A stretch of DNA of 64,000 nucleotides, taken from assembly GCF_947507565.1 (NCBI RefSeq), contig NC_089183.1, forward strand, positions 1,054,001-1,118,000. The letters are read 5' to 3'. Position numbers and translations under genes: made by a program. This DNA is from Oscarella lobularis. Taxonomy: Eukaryota; Porifera; Homoscleromorpha; Homosclerophorida; Oscarellidae. Below, in pieces: positions 29,896 through 41,207 of this stretch. Positions within the stretch are counted from its first letter, which is position 1. Every line of letters begins with the position of its first letter. Below the pieces are notes generated by a model. It was not told the DNA's origin, did not search any database, and worked only from the letters and a program-made list of their open reading frames with translations.

Positions 29896-31449
29896 ATGGA
29901 CGTCGTGGAAGCCGAGCGGCGCCCCACTCCGTGGAAACGAGTGACGCCCGAGCCGTCGAACCCGTCCGCGTGCTCTCTCGCCGTCCTCATGGACGAAGAA
30001 ATGGCGAGAACGATGCAAGAGAGCGAGAAGGCGGCATACGAAGAAGCGAGCGCCCTTCCGCTCATCGTCGCAACGGAAAACGAAACGCAGGACGACGATC
30101 TCCTCTTAGCGCAACTACTCCAATCGGAATTCGACGCCGAATACGACCGCTACTCGTCGGCGAACGAAAGGCACATGAACGGGAACAAGAAAGTGAGCAT
30201 ATCGTTTCGAAACTATCGTCACGTTCCCTCCACCGAGTCCCCGGATGATGACGAAGACGATTATGACGTCATCGATGAAATGACGTCACGTCGGTCTCCC
30301 GCCGCCGTCGTTTCTCCGTCGACGTCGACGTCATCCTCCTCGAAATCGCGTCGACGTCGAAAATGGAAACAGGGCGTTCCGACGAAACACGATCTCGCCG
30401 TGTGCGGACGAAAGAACGTCGAGCGCGTCGCCTCGCTTTTCCCGCCCGACTTTGCGACGGGCGACGTCACGAACGAGGCGGACGACTTCTGCTTTTCGAA
30501 TCGAGTTTACACCGCCTTGAAGCGGCATTCGATCAAGGAAGAGAAACAGGCGCAACGAGTTTTCGATAAGAAAGATCGTTCGACGCACAATCTCTCGCTC
30601 GATCCCCAAACGCGTTTGATTCTTTTCAAACTCGTTAGTTCCGATACGCTGAGCAATGTCAATGGTTGCCTAGCGACGGGGAAAGAGTCTTCCGTCTATC
30701 ACGCGTTTGGTGGGCGTGGCAAGGAGGGCGAATGTCCCGTACCGCGCGAATGCGCCGTCAAAGTTTTCAAGACAACGCTGAACGAATTCAAATCGCGCGA
30801 TAAGTACATACGCGACGATCATCGTTTTCGTCTTCCCTTGGGTCGACAGAATCCGCGAAAAATAATTCGAATATGGACGGAAAAGGAAGCGCGAAATTTG
30901 CGACGAATGGAAAAGGCGAACATTCGATGTCCGCGCGTGATTACGCACAAGAAGCACGTGCTCGTCATGGGATTCATAGGCGACGATCAGCGGGGGGCCC
31001 CTCAACTGAAAGACGCCAAGCTCGACGAGACGAACGCTCGTCTCGCCTATACGCAATGCATTAGCATGATGAAAGTCATGTACGACGATGCGCGACTCGT
31101 TCACGGCGATCTCAGCGAATTCAATATGCTTTGGCATGGCAACGAGGTCTATTTCATCGACGTCAGTCAATCCGTCGAGCCGTCGCATCCGCATGCTTTC
31201 GATTTTCTCTATCATGATTGCGTTAATGTTGTCGAGTTCTTTCGTCGGCTTTTGGGCGTCGAGCGCGTTCTGTCGGCGTCTGAGCTGTTTGTGCATGTCT
31301 GCGGGGTTGCCATGGCGTCGGGCGAAGAGGCGGAGACGTTGGGTCGATTGAAAGCGTTCAATAAGCGAGAGTCGAGAAGAGAGGAAGAAGGGAAAATGTT
31401 TAGGGAAGATTTGCAGCGGAAAGAAGAGACACGCGAGATTGATTTTTAG
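29896..31449 (+). CDS. RIOK3: RIO-type atypical protein kinase 3
   Basis: A single uninterrupted frame of 517 residues, close to the 519 of human RIOK3 and recognisable along its length. The N-terminal CSLAVLMDEEMARTMQ and DDDLLLAQLLQSEFDAEYD segments and KVSISFRNYR match RIOK3 rather than RIOK1 or RIOK2. The kinase core shows the RIO nucleotide loop ATGKESSVYHAFGG, the lysine in ECAVKVFKTT, EKEARNLRRM, the catalytic HGDLSEFNMLWH and the metal-binding FIDVSQSVEPSHPH. RIOK3 is a cytosolic kinase linked in animals to pre-40S ribosome maturation and regulation of innate antiviral signalling. The start at 29896 matches the MDxV start of animal RIOK3; the frame is open for 32 more codons upstream. 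It has no introns and is richer in GC than neighbouring genes, which are split into many exons. Confidence 0.93.
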   Translation: MDVVEAERRPTPWKRVTPEPSNPSACSLAVLMDEEMARTMQESEKAAYEEASALPLIVATENETQDDDLLLAQLLQSEFDAEYDRYSSANERHMNGNKKVSISFRNYRHVPSTESPDDDEDDYDVIDEMTSRRSPAAVVSPSTSTSSSSKSRRRRKWKQGVPTKHDLAVCGRKNVERVASLFPPDFATGDVTNEADDFCFSNRVYTALKRHSIKEEKQAQRVFDKKDRSTHNLSLDPQTRLILFKLVSSDTLSNVNGCLATGKESSVYHAFGGRGKEGECPVPRECAVKVFKTTLNEFKSRDKYIRDDHRFRLPLGRQNPRKIIRIWTEKEARNLRRMEKANIRCPRVITHKKHVLVMGFIGDDQRGAPQLKDAKLDETNARLAYTQCISMMKVMYDDARLVHGDLSEFNMLWHGNEVYFIDVSQSVEPSHPHAFDFLYHDCVNVVEFFRRLLGVERVLSASELFVHVCGVAMASGEEAETLGRLKAFNKRESRREEEGKMFREDLQRKEETREIDF

Positions 31450-31663
31450 TTGAAAACTTCTGCTTTTTAGGCGCACGCGATTGGTACAGTATGAGATATT
31501 GGCATGTGGGGGAATGTTGTGACGAAATAATGTACGAAGCCAGTTGTCGTTCTTCCCGGAATAAGAGCCTTGCTTTTTGAAAACCTTTCCGCCCGCTGCT
31601 AACGATTTTGAATTTGGTCCATAATTAATAGAAAGGCCGCTGAATCCTATATTTATGATTTAG

Positions 31664-31789
31664 GGCGAACAGCACGATCTTTTGACGAAGATTGAAGACA
31701 TCAAAAGGCTATTGCTCCGACAGATGAAAGATCAATCGGTGGTAAACACACCACGCCCATCTGGCAATCCCACAAAAGCGGTCACCTGA
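31664..31789 (+). other. Possible orphan terminal exon
   Basis: After an ATTTAG acceptor-like site the sequence is open in phase 0 for 41 codons (GEQHDLLTKIEDIKRLLLRQ, then MKDQSVVNTPRPSGNPTKAV) and ends in TGA. The first 25 residues look like a short amphipathic or coiled-coil helix. It lies 215 bases after the RIOK3 stop and 48 bases before the esterase start. It could be the last exon of an alternative RIOK3 transcript or of a lost gene. Coding evidence is slight. Confidence 0.2.
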
Positions 31790-31836
31790 TTACTCCGCCC
31801 AGAAGGTACTCATTGCAAAGCCCTTGATTTGCGCAA

Positions 31837-32981
31837 ATGGAATATCTCACAGTCACGCTGCTTGCTTCGATTCTTGTCATGCCGGCCTTGCTCTGCTCCG
31901 GCGACAAGGTCGAAGTGTACGTCCTCATGGGACAGTCCAACATGCTAGGTGAAGGTAAAATCGGCCCGGATAACGTGAATGGCTCACTCGGATATGCCGT
32001 CAAAACCGAGCACAAGTACCCCTATCTGTGGAACAAAACATCCAATACATGGGCCGTTCGCGAAGACGTCCGCTACGTGGAAGTCATAGGCAGTGGCAAC
32101 TCGTCATTCGAACACTCCAGCCTAGCACACAACGAGTTTATGACGGTTACGGGAAAGACCATTGGTCCAGAACTAGGCATCGGAAACTATGTCGGTATGG
32201 TGTGCACACAAACGTCACATCTAATTTACGCTCAACCTAACGTATTGCCTTAGGCAACGCCACGAAAAATCGAGTCATGATCCTCAAGGCGTGCATCGGC
32301 AATAGAGCTTTGGGCTGGGATCTGCTCCCGCCTGGAAGCCCCGGCTGGGAATATAAAGACAGTAAGAACGTCACTTGGGAATATGCTGCCTACCATCAGT
32401 CACCGGAGAGATGGCAAAAAGGCACGACTCCGAAGCCTGTTAACTGGATGGCGGGCGAGCAATATGACGGCGATACCAACCGCACCGAGTATATCCTCTC
32501 CAATCTCACCTATTTCTTCCCCGGCGCCACGGACTACGAAATCGCCGGCTTCTTCTGGTGGCAAGGCGATCGCGATAGCCGCGATATGGGCCTTGCAACG
32601 AGATACGAAATCAATCTCGTAAAGTTGATCAAGACGCTGCGCGCTCAGTTCAAGGCACCAAACGCCAAATTTGTCACTGCCTCGCTCGGTCAGACCATCA
32701 AAGGCTCTACCGACGGTGGAGGCGTGATTCTCGATGCCATGTTCGACGTTGCCAATCCGGCCAAGTATCCCGGTATAAATAATATTCGCTAACTCGCTAT
32801 CTTTTTTTTTGATTTCTCGCTTGCAGAATTTAAGGGCAACGTTGCAGCCGTGTACACGCACCCGTTGTCTATGGGCGGCAGCTCGGGCGCCCACTACGGC
32901 GGCAATGCCGAGACGTACATGAATGTCGGCCAAGCCATGGGCGAGGCCATGGTGGAACTCATGAAAGCGGATAATGCTTAG
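31837..32981 (+). CDS. SASA-family carbohydrate (sialate-type) acetylesterase, three exons
   Basis: Exons 31837-32194, 32254-32772 and 32827-32981, both introns in phase 1 (59 and 54 bases), 343 residues. A signal peptide (MEYLTVTLLASILVMPALLC) leads into YVLMGQSNMLGEGK, the GQSNM nucleophile motif of the SASA/DUF303 SGNH-hydrolase superfamily. GFFWWQGDRD fits the second conserved block and HYGGNAETYMNVGQAMGEAM the C-terminal block with the catalytic His. Such enzymes remove acetyl groups from sugars such as sialic acid or xylan; here the protein would be secreted or lysosomal. The compact single-domain form resembles bacterial members more than vertebrate SIAE as I know it, so bacterial origin followed by intron gain is possible but unproven. 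Confidence 0.8.
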
Positions 32982-33299
32982 CGTTGTCCGCTTTCGCGCT
33001 ACGGAAACAAAAGCACGCGAAGTGTAGGGATTCTTGTGCTATCTGTCGATTGCTTGTCTCTCGCGCTGGCTAAAAACTCGTTTTGCAGATGCCGCACGCG
33101 TGGCTTTGTTGTGATCGATGGCGTATGTGTGCTACATATACTAAAGGAAATGCGTCGTTTGCGCAGAGGCTGAACCTCTAGGCCACAAACCTCGTATTAT
33201 ACAACTTACTGGCCAATTGCTTGATGTCTTTCGCGTCTTTATGATGTGCAGGATCGCGTTATGGAGTCTCGGACGTGATGGCGTCTAGCTAAGGCCTCT
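32982..33299. other. 3' flank of the esterase gene
   Basis: About 300 bases between the esterase stop and the repeat near 33300. I see no coding signal or RNA gene. Confidence 0.4.
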
Positions 33300-33600
33300 C
33301 GATCCAGTAGGAGATTTGGAGTCGTTTCTTAGCAGCGCGCGACACGTCTTTGACGAGCCTTTATTTCGACGATCTCATTTGAGAGTTCCAGGCTGCTCCA
33401 TGGCTCTGGTTCTCTTCGTAGTCTCTGGTTTGCCGTTATCGCTAAAGTGCGCTAGGCGAAGAAAAAATACTCCCTGGCTCCCTGGAACAGAGCCAGCCCA
33501 ACTGCGAAGTCCCTGGAACAGAACCAGCTCAACTGTGTTCGACAGGCTTTTGAATTCTCTGATCTCGTTTTGCTCAAAGGGAGTTCGGCGTAAACGACTT
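33300..33600 (+). repeat. Dispersed repeat R1, copy 3 (partial)
   Basis: It shares AAAGTGCGCTAG, CCAGCCCAACTGCGAAGTCC and TTTTGAATTCTCTGATCTCG with the copy at 50755-51160, but lacks the TTTGCTAGAATG start. The phrase CCCTGGAACAGA.CCAGC occurs twice in a row (33479-33535). It directly precedes the first 5S gene, as the copy at 50755 precedes the second. Confidence 0.45.
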
Positions 33601-33619
33601 GGTATCCACCTATATGTAG

Positions 33620-33640
33620 ACTAGGATTCCCTTCATTTGT
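33620..33640 (+). promoter_or_regulatory. Conserved element upstream of 5S rRNA gene
   Basis: TGTAGACTAGGATTCCCTT lies in the 30 bases before the 5S start and recurs at the same distance before the second copy (near 51353-51371), although sequence further upstream has diverged. A position-specific upstream element fits known polymerase III 5S promoters. Confidence 0.4.
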
Positions 33641-33758
33641 GTCTACGGCCATACCACGTTGAAAGCACCGGCTCTCGTCCGATCACCGAAGTTAAGCAAC
33701 GTAGGGCCCGGATAGTACTTGGATGGGAGACCGCCTGGGAACACCGGGTGCTGTAGAC
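33641..33758 (+). rRNA. 5S ribosomal RNA (copy 1)
   Basis: It begins GTCTACGGCCATACCACG and ends GGTGCTGTAGAC, the complementary termini of eukaryotic 5S rRNA. The internal control region is intact: GAAGTTAAGCAACG (A-box/intermediate element) and GGATGGGAGACCGCC (C-box), the TFIIIA binding region. Length is 118 bases. A run of T at 33760-33764 provides the polymerase III terminator. It differs from the copy at 51378 by one base in the part compared (CCGGCTCTC against CCGGTTCTC). Confidence 0.96.
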
Positions 33759-34417
33759 CTTTTTCAAGGTCTTTTTCTTCTTTCCGAAATTGGGCGTCGT
33801 CCGTTTTTCTTTGACACTGGCGGCAAATTTAGTGGGGCGGTCGTGTCGATGTGGAAGTGCTGCTCTTTTAGATCTGTTGATATCTAAAAGATGCAATTGT
33901 TTGGCAGCAACCACACTAGGACGAAATTGTGCTAAATGAAAACGTGTAAAGAGGTTTTGCAGTTGGGAAGAGGAGCTTTGACTTTGGCGGTCATGGACGG
34001 GAAATTTGACTAGCTCAGCCTAATTAATTGAACATGACATGCCCATCTTATCACTGTTGGAGAGTAAGATGAGGGTAAGATGTCTTCATCGAAATTACAA
34101 AATCACGTGATTCAGAAAATAAAATATGCCGTTAGTAATGTTCCCCATAATACCGCAAAAAAATAAAACGCACATAAAATGAAGTTGGTTTAGAAAATCG
34201 AACGCGTTGGTTGTGAGACTCTAGTAGCAAATGCATTATAAAGTGTAAACGCACTACTTAAACTAATGATAGGTGCAAAGTGTAAAAGGAGACGTGTAAA
34301 AGTGTGAGAGGGGCTGATGCGAGGAAAGGGTGGTACTAAAAATACCTGAGTGGGCCCTCTGTACCTGAATAGCCTAAAAGCATGAAGGGTTATTCTTTGA
34401 TCGTGCGTCCGAGTTCC

Positions 34418-37400
34418 TTAATTTTTACCTGGAAAGACTTCAGCAACTTGAGTGGTGTACCCTTCTTCCATCATCGCTTTGATCAGATGTCTTCGGATGG
34501 CGCAGTTGCCGTGACGATCACTCCACTCATCTAGCATTGTCAACGCGCGATCGCGGTTGTCTCCCTTGCTACTTTCTATTTCGTTTAAAATGTCATTCTG
34601 AAAGCCTAACGCTCTTCCTATGTGACGCCACACAGCTTGAATTAGTTTTGCAGCTTTCATCCTTTCCCCGTCAGTGACAGGTGCGTCGAGATGCAACTCT
34701 AAGTAAAAAAATCTTTTACATATTGTATGTGTCAACGCAACTTGATCGTAGCCTATATAGACAATCGGCGACTTACGTGATGCGGACGAAGTGTGCAAAC
34801 TGTCGGCTAAAAGCCGGCTAAGTCGTCCTGCAAGTGAAATAGAACGTGAAAAAGAAGACAGTGCAACGGTTTATACATGTAGATCTCTCTTACCTGTCGC
34901 GATGGCAGAGGGGGCATTAGCTTCAAGGAAAGCCAAATCTTTCCTGGCGGCTTTTTCCTGCAACGGACATAATTACGAGGTACATGTTCATCACAGGCGA
35001 TTTTTGCATTTACCTCTTCCAAAGAAAACTCCAGGGAGCCACAATCGTGAAGAATAACAAGCAAGTACAACATGCTCAACTCCCGAGCAGAGTCTACAAA
35101 ACTCTTTATCGTAGCGTCCAGATTATTACTCCAAAGACTCAGCAATTGCTCAGCAGATTTGCACTGATATCTATCAACGGCCGAAAAGCCAGGCAAACGC
35201 CTAGCCAATGCTGATCTCCCTTCGGAATCCTTATCAAGACATTCACAAAGAGCGTGACGAGCTTCGTAAGGTACGAAAGCAAAATGATCGTCGGGAAGGG
35301 CTAGGAGGTCTTCCAAAGAGTCTTTCACTTCATTGTCGCCGACTGTCGCGCTTGAGTATTGGGAAATCCTGGTGATCATTTCAATAGTCTGTGATTTGTG
35401 AGCGCAAGGGAAGTCTTTGTGCTTCTTCATCTCGGCGCAGCTTATGTAGAAAAGACTAAACCGAAAACTTTTCTCTTCAAGAACTCTCGTTCCTATTGCC
35501 ATTAGATCAGACAGGTGTTTCTTGCACTGCCCTTGGGAATGCGGAGGACCACGTACAATGAAATCAATCGCTTTTTCGACATCCCTAACTACAACCATTC
35601 CTTCAACCAAATAACGGTTGATTGTCTGTTCAATTGCAAGGCCACCATGCCAAACAATTATTTGCAATGTATGAAAACACGGAGCGTTCCGTGCGTTGAG
35701 CTGAATTAACGGCATAGTTTCTGGAGGTAATATATCGGCCTTTTCTTCGCTCATCAAGCGACGTCCGACGTAAACTGTCATTAAACTATTTTTACGCCAT
35801 ACGTGAGGCGGAAAGCCCTCTTGAATTAGAGCAGGAATAAAGTAGCGACTGGCTTGTTCGTCAACCGGATAGCATAATTCTAATGAACAGAGAAGTTGGA
35901 TCATGATGCGAGAAAGTTTCGTGTCCCTTTTTTCAAAAAATTTTTGAATCGATTCTCTACTAGTTGTTCCAGTATCAAAACGAGTTCGTGAAATGCTGGA
36001 AGATATAGAAAACAGCGAATTGATACCTCTTCGACAGACCCACGGAAGATCTATAACGACGGCGTCGTCAATAACGAGAATCTGAAGATGCACTTATCTC
36101 AATGAATAATCAACCCCTTTATAATTACCTCTCCTGTCGCTTGCAAAAATGAGACAAGAAGATCTTGATCCCTCTCTGAAAGTCCAGCACAGACACTCTC
36201 CACGGCAAGCTTTTTAAACAGTTTAGCATCAATACACCGAATAGGAGGGAAATCGCTCAGCTGCAAAAAAATACAATAATCCGCTGGCTTTTATGAATAG
36301 TGATTAGCTTGCCTCGTTACTATTAGGAACAATTCTTTTCAAGGCACGAAAAACGTTTTGACGTAAATTTTGAGTAAGGCGATACCTGGACGAGGCCGCC
36401 AAAACGAGATTGCCAAATTTGCGAAAAATTGTCGGTGATGCGCTGGCAGATTTTGGATTCCGCAGAATAGGAAGAAACGTCTGCTGAACTGTTTCGAATA
36501 TAGCTGGGACGCTCTTTGCAGCCTACATGGAATGATAGCATAAACCAAGAGAAGAAGACATCTGTTGTGATTACATTGAAGAGGTGATGGTGTGCTAGAC
36601 GAAGACCGCTCAAATCCAAATCATCGATTGAGCCAGAGGAAAAGGCAAGAGTAATAACAAACCACTGATTAAATTCGGCACGAAGATATGTAACAAGACG
36701 TTTCTGCAATTCTCTCGAAAAATAGCTACCATATACTACAATGCACGCTTTCTCAGGAAGACGAACGCAGCGTTTAACGAATGACAACAAATAGTGACTT
36801 AGCCTTCTATGCTCCTCTTCACTTTGAGTTAGATCAACAACTAGAAGGAAGATTGTCGAAGATGAGGAAAAAAGTTGCTTGTGCATTTTGTGAAAGAACG
36901 GCTGCCCAGCGAAATCGACAACGACGATCTTATCTGCGTAGGAGGTCTCCACAGCGGTGATTTCAACACCGATCTTCTGAGACGCATAATTAGCATGCAG
37001 AGATTGTACCAGAGTAGTTCTTCGAGCTTCAGCCTTGCCAATAACACAAATCATAACTTGGTTCGACTTTACTGTGCCTTGTGCGTAACGCTCTCGATAC
37101 TGGTATTGAGCCTTGCATACGTAAAAAGACACGCAGTATCGTCATTGAAAGAAACCCGCGCCAGCAAAGTATACTTACCCAAAAGCAAAGCAAAACCTCT
37201 TTGAGTTCTGTCGGACAAGGCAGTTCGTGTGAAAAACGCCCATTCTAAAGAAACTATGAGTAGGTAGCAAAAAAGGCTCTATAGTCCTACTTCGTCACGA
37301 AGAGCGGCAAGACCAGGTGATTGAGAGAGGATCATCTTGACGATATTGAGAGCATCACTCGAGATTTCTCTCACCAAAGTATGTTGCCGTATAATGGTTT

Positions 37401-39909
37401 CTACAACTGGCTGGTAGCACTGTATATGTATGTCAACGTAAGCTCTCTCTATACATCTCTCTCTAACTCTCTCGCTTCTTACATAGGAATCGAGCCTTAT
37501 TGAAGAATTCATGAGCAGTGTGCCAATAGAATAATGACTGTGAGAGCAAGCGCAAAGTAACGCGCTCTTCCCCAACTGAAAAAGGTAATAGAAGTACGAA
37601 ACGCAGACCAGCACTTGAAATCAGAAAAACCTGGTTACGAGAATTCGGGTTGCAACCATTTTCTAAAAGCAATTCCACCAAGTTCGACTGTCCTGAAGAA
37701 CACGCTACAGGAAGCAAAGGATCGCAACCAATCTTGAAGAGAAGACAAAATACTGCAATTAAGAAACCTCTGAAACAGTTCATCAAAAACCTTGACTGAA
37801 AGGTTGACGTCTCCTCCGGCATTGATCAGTAATTTAGCAAGTTCAAAATGACCGCCACTACACGCTGACGCCAAAGGAGAGCGCCTAATCTAAAGTTTGC
37901 AATGCATTTATTCAAAAATAAGCTAACAGAAAATTTACTTTGTTGGCTTGATTGACGTTGGCTCTCGAAGCAATCAGTAATCTTGCAATTTCTATGTTAC
38001 CTTTCTCACAGGCTGCTAACAATGGAAATCTTCCGAACTACAGTTATAACATAGAAACAAAAGTAATCTTGGAGAGGACGGAGAAACCTTATCTTCCTTA
38101 TTAATATTCGCTCCGGAACTGATAAGCATTCTACCAATTTCAAAATGGTTACTGTAACACGCTTGCTCAAGCGCAAAGCGTCCATTCTAAATAGAAAGTT
38201 TAACCAGTGACATAAAGCAACATTGCGTGAAGTACCTCGTCTGCCTCGTTTACATTGACTCCAGTGTCTATAAGTTTTTTCACAAAATCAGCCTTGCCAC
38301 TACTGCAGGCGAACCCAAAGTGTCCTTTCTAAAGTTTAAAACGCATTTGTTAAGACAAACGCTAACGCAAGTTCTAAAGACAGGATCCCTCAACATACCA
38401 TTTCAATCTTCCGAATCGTAGACGACAGGATGCCTTTTAGGGTTTCAATTTGCTGCTTAGTTTTCAGAGCGGTTCGAGACTAAGAAGTGGTAGACTATAA
38501 GCCGTAATAAAAGAACGCTAAGAATACCCTACATCCTTGTCGACCATTTCTTTTATACGAAAAAGTTTTCTCTAAAAATCAACGGCATACAGTACCAAAA
38601 TCGTTTTGCAATATTATGCTCTTACTTCTGCGCTACTTGGTTTGCATTGCACTTTCTCGGTCTCTAAAAAGCTACGTTAGCACACTTTGATAACCTTGGA
38701 GGCCACTGCACCTTCTAAAGTACTTTTCAACTTTTTCCTACGTAGCCCAGATTCAAGACATTCTTCAGCAATATCAAGAGAATAGTATGCTGACAAGAAA
38801 CGACTCCGAAACGTCTCTGCGTGACGCTTCGCCGTTTCATTGCAAAAATGCTCGATAGAAGAAAACGCCTTTGTCACCGGCATCAATAATGGTGACTGTC
38901 TAAGGAGACGAGACACTTTCACTGGCTCAAGGATGCCGAACTGGATTTCAGCATATGGGTCAATTTGAATGAAGGTTATTAGACCACGAGGATTGTGAAG
39001 ATCAGAAACAAACTTAATGAAGTCTATACCACTAAGGGTAAGAAGAACGTCACAGCTGCCACGAAGCCTTTCTATCCTTTTACAGCCCAGCAGGCTAGGA
39101 AATGCTCTAAGTAGACGCTCTTTCTGAAGCAGAAAGCGCTCCTCGTTGATATTAGGTAGAAAAATTCTAAGAACACATTGAAGTGGAATTTTGATGGTGA
39201 GATCAGCTTTTCCCACTTGACGTGTCAATGGCACGCTTAACGGCAGGCCATCAATAAACCGAAACTTAACGTCAACTCGCATTATCCCCTTCTTTACGAC
39301 ATTGCGAATTACGCTCTCAACACCGTTGCGATAGGGCTCAAAATCTTCTTTCAAGGCCTTGTCAATATGGACAAGGATCTCTTCAAGGGAAGATAAGCCG
39401 GTGTCTATTAAAACTCCAGAATCTGGGGTAGAGTTCTCCGAAGAAGATTCGCCCATTGAACTCCAAGGAAGAACTTGATCAACATTCGACTTCTTCAGTC
39501 TAGTACTTCTGCTGGCACCTTCACGAAAAGAGGCTTTTTGATGGGTCGCAACGAGTGATGTTGATTCCCTTGAGCTATCTGAATCTTGCTCTGTAACGTG
39601 GCCGCCTGTCGAGGAGGTCAGAAGACTCAAAAGCTGATCTCCTCCACGAAATTCCTTAAGCGTGGAGCAAAAGACGTCGAATGAAGGTAGAGGAGACTGC
39701 ATAAGCGTCATCAATAGATGACGAGCACTCTTGCTTTTATCAATGCCAGCGGAACCCAGGCTGTCAATCATCTCCACATACCTACTCGGAGTGAGGAGTT
39801 CCTTTGTAAGCATCGAGTCCATCAGATTTTCTGAAATGATGCATGCGAGTGCGGACACGGCTTCGGAAAACACGGGGATGAGACATGTCGACCATTTCGG
39901 ATCGCTCAT
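34418..39909 (-). CDS. CARD-ankyrin-ROC-COR-Death domain protein (copy E)
   Basis: Same architecture as the gene at 17521-23390. The CARD (residues about 1-95, LMDSMLTKELLTPSRYVEMI) and middle domain (about 150-405) lie on one exon, 39909 to about 38681. A 48-base intron with TGCTAAC as branch point seems to follow. Six ankyrin-like repeats on separate exons span about 38400-37500 (FGRFPLLAACEKGNIEIARL). The helical linker lies near 37440-37290, ROC at 37110-36330, COR at 36260-34960 (VYVGRRLMSEEKADI), and the Death domain at 34700-34440 (WRHIGRALGFQNDILNEIES). The P-loop has degenerated to GKAEARRTT and the G4 motif is gone, while DFAGQ (G3) remains, so GTP binding is doubtful. DAPK1 is the nearest known core arrangement, but no kinase is present. 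The extreme C-terminus is uncertain: either a stop at 34418 or one more small exon near 34340. Confidence 0.78.
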
Positions 39910-41207
39910 TTCGACTCTACAACTATATCTGGAGAGGACAGGCGATGACGAAGAGGAAGACAATTGCAGTACCAAAAACTTGAATCAGCAACTGGCTGAG
40001 AACTGCCGAAAGACACGTTGACGTTCTTCTAGAGGGTCGACGGTGAAGAGAGTTTTGCGACTCTGTGACCCGGACTACGCGGCTGACCCGGATTCACAGA
40101 TTCGTTGTCTCCTGCGGCATTGTCCTCTACTCTTGTTTCATTTTAGGCAGTCGTTGAAGTGCCAATGAGTTGGATGGATTTTTTTCTGGGCGTTGGAGAG
40201 AAAAGCTTTTCTTTGGGGATTGACTGGTTCACGCTGAATCGACGACGATGCATGAACAGAACGTGATGCCTTCGCGGAAAGGATTTCCTGCTTTGTCTGT
40301 TGATCCTGAGCGGCTATGATTTCTCTCTAACGACGGCTGAAGCCATTATATTTTCCTCCATTTTTTTCTGCCATGCTTATAGGTTTAGACGGTGTACCAT
40401 CATCGAGTCACATGAATATAACGTGTGTCTTAGCTAATTAAACTCCAGCGAGTCAAGTCAAATGTAAAGTCCGAAAAGGCTGAAGTTTTAGTCATATGTT
40501 CAGTCACGGTCAACAATGAAAATTCACTTTGTCTCGCCGGTGACGGCTTCATGCAGTCGAATGTGAGCTAATTGTTCAGGTCCGCTGTTGCATTACCAAA
40601 GAACCGTTGGAAAGTTCTCCATGGGCAATTCTGATTCTAGCGTCCACCGTAAGTTTGATTTGTATTGTCGATAAGATCGCCTTATCGTTTCGTACGTGTA
40701 GCTTTGACCAGGGCTGTACTCGACGGAGACCTTGCTCGCCTTCAAAAATTAATGAGCAAAACCGAAAACTGGGCGAACGTGAAAGACAGGGTAATAAAAA
40801 CACTTGCGTGTGGGTGAAGTGGCAAGCAAAAGTAGATTCTTTTTATACGAATTTCCTGTGCCTTTATCGAAATTACAAAATCGTGTGATTTAGAAAATAA
40901 AATACACGTGTCGCCTGTTAGACTTTGGACACCTCTACTAGTACGTACGTTGCGTGACTTGCGGAAAAATGTGTTCTGATTTGACTTATAGCAGCATTCA
41001 AAAAAGTATAATCTACCTTCAATCGGCAGAGGCTTTATGTTACATACACGTGAGTCATGTATGTTGCAGCTGAGAAGGTATGAACGAATGAAAGTTTACT
41101 TAGAAGCAAAGGTTTTTGGAAGTTTTAGCGTGTTTCCTGTACTTGCTATTTTTCTTATGTGTACGTGCGAGGAAGTATAGATAACGTGTTCATATTATGT
41201 TATGTTT
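39910..41207. other. Intergenic region between divergent CARD and kinase genes
   Basis: It should hold the CARD-gene promoter and upstream kinase-gene elements. A short repeat around 40867-40912 (CGAAATTACAAAATC, then AGAAAATAAAATA) also occurs near 34090-34130 and 51777-51815. No gene is supported; the small frames near 40600-40890 have no domain signal. Confidence 0.4.

Larger units (their letters stand above)
33601..36076. repeat. Segmental duplication unit 1, diverged part
   Basis: Corresponds to about 51340-53740. It contains the 5S gene, about 650 bases of spacer, and the Death-domain and COR exons of the CARD gene. The two copies show scattered substitutions and indels (offset 17,737 at the 5S gene, 17,664 at the right end). 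The last difference I can find is at 36,076 (G) against 53,740 (T). Confidence 0.8.

Noticed and set aside
30670-31476. Minus-strand open frame of 268 codons over RIOK3
   Set aside because: It is antisense to the conserved kinase core and has no recognisable domain; it arises from the GC-rich codon use of RIOK3.
32400-32933. Open frame on the minus strand across the esterase gene
   Set aside because: It overlaps the esterase exons and an intron; the plus-strand reading has the GQSNM motif, signal peptide and consistent splicing.
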